Assembly: GCA_947573015.1 (NCBI GenBank)
Contig: CANPDS010000043.1
Location: 1-11,990 of the forward strand
DNA: 11,990 nt
Direction: 5' to 3'
DNA from: an uncultured Muribaculum sp.
Lineage (GTDB): Bacteria > Bacteroidota > Bacteroidia > Bacteroidales > Muribaculaceae
Part shown: positions 6,329 to 11,990 of the stretch, piece after piece
Layout: each line of letters begins with the position of its first letter
How positions within the stretch are numbered: the first letter of the stretch is position 1
Made by a program: the position numbers and the translations under genes
Notes under the pieces: generated by a model
What the model saw: only the letters and a program-made list of their open reading frames with translations
What the model was told of the DNA's origin: nothing
Databases searched by the model: none

Positions 6329-9300
6329 CTACAACTTCGGCAGGAAGCGCAACAGCTCATCCTCTCCAAGTCCTCTACGCCGCGCATACTCCGCGCGGCG
6401 TGTTTCGTTCATGCTATCAAGCACAAAATAGCGGCTCTGCGGATGCCCTATCAGCAACCCGGATGTAGATGCGGCCGGACTCATGGCGCCGTTTTCAGTG
6501 AGCGTGATACCAATCTCTTCATATTTCAAGAGCTTATCAGCAACAAAAATAAGCGACTGATCGGGCAGACAAGGATAACCGAATGCCGGACGGATGCCTC
6601 GGTATGAGTTATCCGACAAAGCATGCTGCGGTGATTTCTCATCCGGAGCATATCCCCATAGTTCGCAACGCACATGATAATGCATCCACTCGGTAGCGGC
6701 CTCCACAAGTCGGTCGGCGAGAGTGCGGTACAGAAGGGAATGATAGTCATCACCATTCTCATGAAGTTCCTCAGCACGATGTTCCAGAGCGCTCCCAGCC
6801 GTCACGGCAAACAGTCCGATAAAGTCCTCGGCTTGTCCGTCAGCACCAAGAGGGCGTATAAAGTCGGAAAGCGCGAGCGAACTGTCATTTGCAGCAACCG
6901 GCAAACGCCTCAAGGTAGGCAATGTGACGCGCTCGTCACCACTCACCGCCACAATGTCATCACCGCAGCTTCCGGCTGGTAGCAATACCACTCGAGCTGC
7001 CAGTCCCGTACGAGCCAGTTTATGCTCTATAAAATCGAGAGCGCGGTTGGCCTCCTTGGCAAGTTGCATCGCCTCGACAGCCTTAGCCACCTGACCCTGA
7101 GGCACAGATGCAAGCCACTGCGCTCGACAATGATCACAACCTCCGATTTCTGCCACAGCGCCGAGCGAGGCATCAAGCCCCCATGCCGACATGAATGCAC
7201 GCCAGTTGATAAGCCGCCGAGCCTCTGCAACCGGAACATGCAGATCGGTAATCCCTGGCTTACGAGGCACACACACTGGAAATTCCCAGACAGGACGTAT
7301 CGCAAGAGCCTCCGCAGGCGACAATGGAGCACCACCGTTCATCACCCTGCGCATAAGCTGTTCGGCCGCATACTCCGTGCGCAATTTTTCCTGCGAAGCC
7401 CTGTGGCTTGCAATAAACTGGTCACGGACATCATCGTCGCCCAGCAGAGCCTTCACCACCGACGGCATCATAGCTGCATCACGGGTGTGGATCACCGGAC
7501 CCGAATAGCACGTGGCGATCTTTACAGCAGTATGGAGCGCTGAGGTAGTTGCACCACCTACAAGCAAAGGTATGGTCATACCACGCTCCTCCATCAGCCG
7601 GGCCACATTACACATCTCCTCAAGCGACGGAGTGATGAGTCCGCTAAGCCCAATGAAAGCGGCACTTTCCTGTATGGCGCGATTTACTATATCTTCACCT
7701 GGCACCATTACCCCAAGGTCAATGATTTCAAGGCCATTGCACCTGAGCACGGTAGCCACTATATTTTTACCTATATCGTGCACATCACCCTTTACGGTGG
7801 CGATCACCATGCACGGACGCCTCACTCCGGTTACGCCATCCGCATCAACGCCCTCTGCCGATTCTCGCTCAATATATGGAGTAAGCCATTCAACAGCCCT
7901 CTTCATGGCATGTGCGCTCTTGACCACCTGCGGCAGAAACATACGTCCCTCGCCAAACATCGTGCCTACATTATCCATACCATTCATAAGCGGGCCGTCA
8001 ATTATCGCACCTGCTGTGCCAAGTTCCTTCAATGTATCGGCGAGCACCATCTCCATCCCTTCTGTCATACCGCGCTCTACCATCGATTGCAGCCGTTCAG
8101 CCGGTGTATGCTGATCAGCATCTTTAACGGTATTCTTATTCTGTACAGTCCCGGTAGCCTCCAACATCTCTCCGGCCAGCGCCATAAGCCGCTCAGTGGC
8201 ATCATCACGCCTGTAGAGGAGCAGATCATCGATAGCCTTCCGCAGACCCTCCGGTATCTCATCCACCGGGATAGCCTCTGCGGCATTGACAATAGCCATA
8301 TCCATGCCTCGCGCTATGGCATGATGCAGGAAGATACTGTGCATAGCCTTACGCACATATTTATTGGCTCGGAAAGCGTACGACAGATTGCTTATCCCGC
8401 CACTGACCTTGGCACCGGGCAGATTTGCCTTTATCCATTCCACCGTGCGCAGAAAGTCAAGTGCGGAGCGTCGGCTCTGCATCAGCTCCTCAGGATCTGT
8501 CGACCCGTCGCCACTGTCCACCACAGCACCGACAGCGAGCACATTTGGATCAAATATTATATCACAAGGAGCGATACCGGCCTCACGCGTAAGAAGAGTG
8601 TAAGCTCTCGCACACACCTCAGTGCGCCGCTCGAAAGTCACTGCCTGTCCCTGCTCGTCAAAGGCCATTACAACTACGGCCGCTCCCATCTCGCGCACAT
8701 CTCGGGCATGGGCCAGAAATATCTCCTCACCCTCCTTCAGACTGATAGAGTTGACAATAGGACGGCCCTGTATCCGCGTAAGTCCGGCCATAATGGCAAC
8801 CCACGACGAAGAATCAACCATAAGTGGCACACGCGCCACATCAGGATCGCTCCCAAGACGGCTTATAAAACGAGCCATCTCGGCAGCGGCGTCGAGCATA
8901 CCGTCATCCATGTTGACATCCACTACCTGTGCGCCTTTCTCTACCTGCGTGCGGGCAATGTCCACCGCCTCCTGCATCGAGCCTTCTTTTATCAAACGCA
9001 GAAACTTACGGCTTCCGGCCACGTTGCACCGTTCGCCAACATTCAGGAAATTACGTTCCGGGCTTACCTCCAGCGGCTCCAGTCCGGCAAGCATCATCTT
9101 GCCCTCCGGCGCCGGCACATTGCGCGGTGCATGATCCGCAGCCTCACGGGCAAACTCGCGGATATGGTCAGGTGTAGTGCCGCAACACCCTCCGACGATA
9201 TTCACAAGTCCCTTCTCCATCATGCGCTTTATCTTGGGAGCCATCACAGAAGGAGTCTCCTCATACTGCCCCATCTCATTGGGCAACCCTGCATTGGGAT

Positions 9301-10126
9301 ACACCGACACAGCAAACGGATAGCGTGAGAGTGTCTCCAGATGCTGCATCATACCCTCGGCACCGAAACCGCAGTTAAGCCCCACGGCCAAAGGCTGCGC
9401 ATGTGCGATTGTCGCTACAAAAGCCTCCAGAGTCTGCCCCGACAGTGTGCGTCCGCTCTCGGTAAGCGTCACCGAGAGTATCAGAGGTACACGCACACCG
9501 GTAAGTTCCATCGACCGGCGGGCGGCATACACCGCAGCCTTGGCATTGAGCGTGTCGAATATAGTCTCTATAAGCAGAAGATCAACCCCACCCTCTATCA
9601 ATGCGCACATCTGCGCCACATATGTCTCAACCAGCAGGTCCCAGCAAAAAGCATCGCCGGAATCAAGCGACTGGGCCATAGACAGCGATTTGCCAGTAGG
9701 CCCCACACTGCCTGCCACCCATACCTCTCTTCCGGGATGCTCGGACATATATGTGTCAGCGGCAGTGCGTGCCACAGAAGCTGCAGCACCATTGATACGC
9801 GCCACCTCATCCTCAAGCCCATATTCTGCCAGAGAGATGGCATTGGCATTGAATGAGTTGGTCTCTATGATACGTGCTCCGGCATGCAGATATGCAGTAT
9901 GTATCTCTGAAATCACATCGGCCCGTGTGAGGCACAACAAGTCATTGCACCCCTTGAGATTAACCGCACTCCCCGGCCATTCATTGCCACGGAAGTCGCT
10001 CTCCGTCAGACCATATCCCTGAATCATGGTGCCCATGGCTCCATCAAGCACCAGTATCTCTTTTCCGACAGATTCAACAAGCCTCGCTGAGGCATCTTTC
10101 CATTTAATACTATCTATGTATGCCAT
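6329..10126 (-). CDS. metH: Cobalamin-dependent methionine synthase MetH
   Basis: MetH transfers methyl from 5-methyltetrahydrofolate via cobalamin to homocysteine, making methionine and tetrahydrofolate. Counting from the ATG at 10126-10124 it has 1265 residues, against 1227 in E. coli, with all four modules. Homocysteine domain about 22-335: ILVLDGAMGTMIQ, with zinc cysteines C252 (GLNCG) and C314/C315 (GGCCGTT). Folate domain about 357-650: NVGERCNVAGSRKF, INMD-like VNMDDGM, MVDSS. B12 cap and Rossmann domain about 675-910: DVHDIGKN (781-788) with H783 as cobalt ligand, then LGVMVP and IGLSGLITPSL. Activation domain about 940-1265: DDYHSLLYRTLADRL and RPAFGYPCLPD (1179-1189), matching the E. 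coli AdoMet-binding RPAPGYP. An in-frame ATG at 10165 would add 13 residues but lies inside the promoter, so 10126 is preferred. No frameshift or lost catalytic residue was seen. It converges on kdsA and follows oxyR on the same strand. Confidence 0.96.
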   Translation of the reverse strand: MAYIDSIKWKDASARLVESVGKEILVLDGAMGTMIQGYGLTESDFRGNEWPGSAVNLKGCNDLLCLTRADVISEIHTAYLHAGARIIETNSFNANAISLAEYGLEDEVARINGAAASVARTAADTYMSEHPGREVWVAGSVGPTGKSLSMAQSLDSGDAFCWDLLVETYVAQMCALIEGGVDLLLIETIFDTLNAKAAVYAARRSMELTGVRVPLILSVTLTESGRTLSGQTLEAFVATIAHAQPLAVGLNCGFGAEGMMQHLETLSRYPFAVSVYPNAGLPNEMGQYEETPSVMAPKIKRMMEKGLVNIVGGCCGTTPDHIREFAREAADHAPRNVPAPEGKMMLAGLEPLEVSPERNFLNVGERCNVAGSRKFLRLIKEGSMQEAVDIARTQVEKGAQVVDVNMDDGMLDAAAEMARFISRLGSDPDVARVPLMVDSSSWVAIMAGLTRIQGRPIVNSISLKEGEEIFLAHARDVREMGAAVVVMAFDEQGQAVTFERRTEVCARAYTLLTREAGIAPCDIIFDPNVLAVGAVVDSGDGSTDPEELMQSRRSALDFLRTVEWIKANLPGAKVSGGISNLSYAFRANKYVRKAMHSIFLHHAIARGMDMAIVNAAEAIPVDEIPEGLRKAIDDLLLYRRDDATERLMALAGEMLEATGTVQNKNTVKDADQHTPAERLQSMVERGMTEGMEMVLADTLKELGTAGAIIDGPLMNGMDNVGTMFGEGRMFLPQVVKSAHAMKRAVEWLTPYIERESAEGVDADGVTGVRRPCMVIATVKGDVHDIGKNIVATVLRCNGLEIIDLGVMVPGEDIVNRAIQESAAFIGLSGLITPSLEEMCNVARLMEERGMTIPLLVGGATTSALHTAVKIATCYSGPVIHTRDAAMMPSVVKALLGDDDVRDQFIASHRASQEKLRTEYAAEQLMRRVMNGGAPLSPAEALAIRPVWEFPVCVPRKPGITDLHVPVAEARRLINWRAFMSAWGLDASLGAVAEIGGCDHCRAQWLASVPQGQVAKAVEAMQLAKEANRALDFIEHKLARTGLAARVVLLPAGSCGDDIVAVSGDERVTLPTLRRLPVAANDSSLALSDFIRPLGADGQAEDFIGLFAVTAGSALEHRAEELHENGDDYHSLLYRTLADRLVEAATEWMHYHVRCELWGYAPDEKSPQHALSDNSYRGIRPAFGYPCLPDQSLIFVADKLLKYEEIGITLTENGAMSPAASTSGLLIGHPQSRYFVLDSMNETRRAEYARRRGLGEDELLRFLPKL

Positions 10127-10133
10127 AATACCG

Positions 10134-10166
10134 CAAAGATACGAATAAGTCGAGTGCAATGCCAAA
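10134..10166 (-). promoter_or_regulatory. metH promoter (Bacteroidetes -33/-7 type)
   Basis: On the minus strand TTTG (10166-10163) is followed by a 21-base spacer and TATCTTTG (10141-10134), an exact fit to the TTTG / TAnnTTTG consensus. Transcription would begin about 4-7 bases past the -7 element, around 10127-10130, directly beside the metH ATG at 10126. This both supports that start codon and predicts a leader of only zero to a few bases. Confidence 0.75.
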
Positions 10167-10181
10167 TTTATTTGGCATTGC
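10156..10181. promoter_or_regulatory. Perfect 11-bp inverted repeat overlapping the metH -33 element
   Basis: GCAATGCCAAA (10156-10166) is matched perfectly by TTTGGCATTGC (10171-10181) around a TTTA centre. One arm contains the -33 TTTG of the metH promoter. It could be an operator for a dimeric regulator of metH. It could also be a 3' hairpin of the upstream oxyR transcript, but no U-run follows it on the minus strand, which argues against a classical intrinsic terminator. Confidence 0.65.
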
Positions 10182-10187
10182 CGTAGC

Positions 10188-10206
10188 GTGAGTATCCGAG
10201 GCTCAC
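10188..10206. other. Short inverted repeat after the oxyR stop
   Basis: GTGAG (10188-10192) pairs with CTCAC (10202-10206) around a 9-base loop, just past the oxyR stop codon (10214-10216 on the minus strand). No T-run follows. It may help end or stabilise the oxyR mRNA; function is uncertain. Confidence 0.3.
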
Positions 10207-10213
10207 CTTCACA

Positions 10214-11140
10214 TTACAGGCGCACACCCTTGCGTAGCAGAGAGGGCTCCATCATCCCCTCCGGCATAAATTGCCGGAAGGTATCGACCACAGCATTAAG
10301 CATACGCTCTCTCACATAGTCCTCGCGGATATACACCGACACCTTCCGCAACGACAGATGATCGCCATCGATATGCCGCACATTCAGTTGCTGCCGCGCA
10401 GAGAGCATCGGCAAATGCATCTCCGGAATAATCGTGTATCCGCCATTGGCATCCACTATACGTATCAGCGTCTCTATATTGCCGGCCTCATACACATGCC
10501 GCCGGCCTTCCCTGCCCTTGCAGAAACTGAATGCGCTCTCACGCAGACACTGCACCTCCTTCATCACCCAAAGATGCTCATGCCCGAGATCCTCAGGACG
10601 GAACACAGGGAGCTTCCGGCTGCAATTTTCCGACATATACACACAGAACCGTTCCGTATAAAGAGGTATCTCAAGCACACCGTCGCATATATGCCCGGTA
10701 GTGGCTATCCCTACATCTATGGCCGACTCCCTCAGCGCATTCATCACCGCCTCGGGCCTCATCTCCTCAACCGAAAGCCTCACCTGGGGATATTGCTCCA
10801 TATATATCCTTATGAAGTCAGGAAGTACATAAGGAGCGATGCTCGGACCAACCGCCAGCCGGAACTCACCCGAAATAGCACCCTTGCTCTCAGCCACGAT
10901 CTCCTTGATACGGTCGGCCTCCATCAATATCTGACGCGCCTGCTCCACGATACGCAGTCCGATGGTGGTGGTGGTCACTCTTCGGCTCGTGCGCTCAAAC
11001 AATCTCACGTCAAGCTCATCCTCAAGCTTTCCAACCATACCACTCAATGTAGGCTGTGTCACCCCGAGTGCCTCAGCAGCCTCGGCAAAGCTACGGTGGC
11101 TGTCAATTGCCACCACATATTTCAATTGCTGCAATGTCAT
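10214..11140 (-). CDS. oxyR: OxyR-type LysR family redox transcription regulator
   Basis: This 308-residue protein has an N-terminal LysR helix-turn-helix (MTLQQLKYVVAIDSHRSFAEAAEALGV..., recognition region about 17-50, VTQPTLSGMVGKLEDEL) and a periplasmic-binding-fold effector domain (about 92-295). Within the latter, C198-L-R-E-S-A-F-S-F-C207 matches the E. coli OxyR redox pair C199/C208 in both residue spacing and sequence (HCLRDQAMGFC). That points to a peroxide sensor that forms an intramolecular disulfide and then activates defence genes. Further cysteines are present (C152, C166, C173) and could affect redox behaviour. The start is the ATG complementing 11138-11140. It is divergent from a CoA-disulfide reductase-type flavoprotein gene across 231 bp that holds dyad sites, the standard LysR layout. 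The 87-bp gap to metH downstream contains a separate metH promoter, so the two need not be cotranscribed. Confidence 0.9.
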   Translation of the reverse strand: MTLQQLKYVVAIDSHRSFAEAAEALGVTQPTLSGMVGKLEDELDVRLFERTSRRVTTTTIGLRIVEQARQILMEADRIKEIVAESKGAISGEFRLAVGPSIAPYVLPDFIRIYMEQYPQVRLSVEEMRPEAVMNALRESAIDVGIATTGHICDGVLEIPLYTERFCVYMSENCSRKLPVFRPEDLGHEHLWVMKEVQCLRESAFSFCKGREGRRHVYEAGNIETLIRIVDANGGYTIIPEMHLPMLSARQQLNVRHIDGDHLSLRKVSVYIREDYVRERMLNAVVDTFRQFMPEGMMEPSLLRKGVRL

Positions 11141-11192
11141 AAGTAAGTCGCATTTTTATTGCGTATCCATTCAACCGATTTAAACCTAAGTA

Positions 11193-11217
11193 GGTGTTTA
11201 ATAACAAATGTTACACC
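11193..11217. other. Bulged inverted repeat in the predicted oxyR leader
   Basis: GGTGT (11193-11197) pairs with ACACC (11213-11217) and, inside it, AACA (11203-11206) pairs with TGTT (11209-11212), leaving a 5-base bulge on one side and a 2-base centre. If oxyR transcription begins near 11267 this lies in its leader of about 127 bases. Function is unknown. Confidence 0.25.
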
Positions 11218-11252
11218 CGGAAGCGATTTCAACCATAGAGTTCAATCAGCCA

Positions 11253-11271
11253 ATTGATAGATTTTATCAAT
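11253..11271. promoter_or_regulatory. Candidate OxyR operator (19-bp dyad)
   Basis: ATTGATAGATTTTATCAAT has perfect 7-bp arms (11253-11259 and 11265-11271) around a 5-base centre. Bases 11257-11271 read ATAG-A-T-TTT-A-T-CAAT, matching the E. coli OxyR half-operator ATAGnTnnnAnCTAT at 9 of the 10 fixed positions. A third copy of the half-site, TATCAAT, lies at 11301-11307 within a 10-bp inverted match (11253-11262 against 11298-11307, centres 45 bp apart). Sites lie upstream of the flavoprotein promoter and at the predicted oxyR transcription start. Confidence 0.55.
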
Positions 11272-11272
11272 G

Positions 11273-11307
11273 CAAAGATAATTATTTCCGTTTGGTTATC
11301 TATCAAT
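11273..11307 (-). promoter_or_regulatory. Predicted oxyR promoter
   Basis: The minus strand carries a perfect -7 element TATCTTTG (11280-11273) reading toward oxyR. The best -33 candidate is ATTG (11307-11304) with a 23-base spacer, slightly long and one mismatch from TTTG, so basal strength may be modest. The predicted start near 11266-11269 falls inside the 19-bp dyad. Confidence 0.5.
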
Positions 11308-11322
11308 ACGGGCGTATCTTTG
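11291..11322 (+). promoter_or_regulatory. Promoter of the CoA-disulfide reductase-like gene
   Basis: TTTG (11291-11294), a 20-base spacer and TATCTTTG (11315-11322) match the Bacteroidetes -33/-7 consensus exactly. Transcription would begin near 11327, giving a leader of roughly 45 bases before the ATG at 11372. Its -33 region overlaps that of the divergent oxyR promoter, and a TATCAAT half-site lies in the spacer. Confidence 0.75.
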
Positions 11323-11371
11323 CTGAAAACAATAATCACAGATACCCACCAAATCTTTAGAATATACACTT

Positions 11372-11990
11372 ATGAAATATCTGATAGTAGGCGGTGTGGC
11401 CGGAGGTGCCACTGCTGCCGCAAGAATACGCCGACTTTCCGAAAACGCCGAAATAATTCTCTTTGAGAAAGGCCAGCACATATCTTATGCCAACTGCGGA
11501 CTACCTTACTACATCGGAGGTGTGATCGAGGATCGTGACAAACTCCTGGTGCAGACTCCCGAAGGATTCAGCACCCGACTCAACGTCGATGTCCGCATCA
11601 ACTCAGAGGTCACAGCTATCGACCGCGAGAAAAAGAGCGTCACTGTCACCGGCCCCGACGGCACATCCTACACCGAGCGCTATGATCGTCTGCTTCTGTC
11701 GCCTGGCGCCTCACCGGTGCGTCCGCCACTGCCGGGCATAGACAGCAAGCGAATATTCACACTACGCAATGTATCCGACACAGATGCTATAAAATCGCAT
11801 ATAGAATCCGGCAATGTGAAACGCGCCGTAATAGTAGGGGCCGGATTCATCGGACTCGAAATGGCCGAGAACCTCATACATGCCGGAGCCGAGGTGGCTG
11901 TAGTGGAGATGGCACCTCAGGTAATGGCTCCGATCGACTTCTCCATGGCACAGATTGTACACTCCCATCTGGTAGAAAAAGGTGTAAGGC
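11372..11990 (+). CDS. CoA-disulfide reductase/NADH oxidase-family FAD flavoprotein, 3'-truncated by the window
   Basis: 206 codons are visible with no stop. Residues 4-13 (LIVGGVAGGA) form the FAD-binding Rossmann loop. SYANCGLPYYIGG (38-50) holds the single redox cysteine C42, equivalent to C43 of S. aureus CoA-disulfide reductase and to the Cys of NADH oxidases/peroxidases of this family. LLLSPGASPVRPPLPG (107-122) is the second FAD contact, and AVIVGAGFIGLEMAENL (152-168) begins the NAD(P)H-binding domain. The enzyme class reduces CoA disulfide, polysulfide, peroxide or oxygen with NAD(P)H; the C-terminal part needed to choose, including any rhodanese domain, is beyond the window. No Shine-Dalgarno precedes ATG 11372. 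Divergence from oxyR with shared promoter DNA suggests it belongs to the peroxide/oxygen response. Confidence 0.88.
   Translation, partial: MKYLIVGGVAGGATAAARIRRLSENAEIILFEKGQHISYANCGLPYYIGGVIEDRDKLLVQTPEGFSTRLNVDVRINSEVTAIDREKKSVTVTGPDGTSYTERYDRLLLSPGASPVRPPLPGIDSKRIFTLRNVSDTDAIKSHIESGNVKRAVIVGAGFIGLEMAENLIHAGAEVAVVEMAPQVMAPIDFSMAQIVHSHLVEKGVR

Noticed and set aside
6117..6431. 104-codon plus-strand frame crossing the kdsA end and metH tail
   Set aside because: It overlaps both real genes out of frame and mainly translates the tandem repeat and palindrome.
7778..9328. 516-codon plus-strand open frame opposite metH
   Set aside because: It is antisense to conserved MetH domains, is rich in His/Arg/Ser with no recognisable domain, and arises from metH codon bias.
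10127..10165. In-frame upstream ATG of metH at 10165
   Set aside because: It falls within the -33/-7 promoter, and the added 13 residues (MALHSTYSYLCGI) have no counterpart in MetH.
10127..10213. Cobalamin riboswitch upstream of metH
   Set aside because: The space is 87 bp, holds a promoter adjacent to the ATG, and shows no B12-box-like or multi-stem structure.
10271..11146. 291-codon plus-strand open frame opposite oxyR
   Set aside because: It is the complement of a clear LysR gene with conserved DNA-binding and redox motifs; the translation has no domain and an unlikely His-rich composition.

Overview
The window reads as chromosomal core sequence of a Bacteroidales bacterium, most likely a gut commensal of the Muribaculaceae/Bacteroides type. 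This is inferred from three things. Protein matches recalled from memory (KdsA, MnmA, the BFN-UVR protein, OxyR, a DUF5106-like thioredoxin protein) are closest to Bacteroidetes versions. Start codons lack Shine-Dalgarno sequences. Two promoters match the Bacteroidetes TTTG / TAnnTTTG (-33/-7) consensus exactly and a third has a perfect -7 element. No phage, transposase, CRISPR, tRNA or rRNA gene was seen.

Layout. (1) 1-1429, plus strand: the 3' part of a DUF5106/thioredoxin-fold protein with a CxxC pair, then a 202-bp gap and a DoxX-type four-helix membrane protein. (2) 1524-6216, plus strand: a tight five-gene run, mnmA (tRNA 2-thiouridylase), a BFN (DUF151)-UVR protein, a NupG-type nucleoside:H+ symporter, rsmE (16S rRNA m3U1498 methyltransferase) and kdsA (Kdo-8-phosphate synthase), with gaps of 17-35 bp and a 4-bp ATGA overlap at the last junction. 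It groups RNA modification, nucleoside uptake and the Kdo branch of lipopolysaccharide synthesis. (3) 6196-6328: the convergent junction between kdsA and metH, holding a degenerate tandem repeat that runs through the kdsA stop codon and a REP-like imperfect palindrome. (4) 6329-10126, minus strand: a complete four-module cobalamin-dependent methionine synthase, metH. (5) 10214-11140, minus strand: an OxyR-type LysR regulator with the two redox cysteines at E. coli spacing. (6) 11372 to the window edge, plus strand: the first 206 codons of a CoA-disulfide reductase/NADH oxidase-family flavoprotein, divergent from oxyR.

The richest regulatory DNA is the 231-bp oxyR/flavoprotein intergenic region. 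It has overlapping divergent promoters and three copies of a TATCAAT/ATTGATA half-site. One pair forms a 19-bp dyad that matches the E. coli OxyR half-operator at 9 of 10 fixed positions. Its placement suggests oxyR autorepression coupled to activation of the flavoprotein gene. The metH promoter lies directly against the start codon, predicting a leaderless or near-leaderless mRNA with no room for a riboswitch, and a perfect 11-bp inverted repeat overlaps its -33 element. I saw no clear evidence for a wholly new multi-gene system; the novelty is regulatory and structural.
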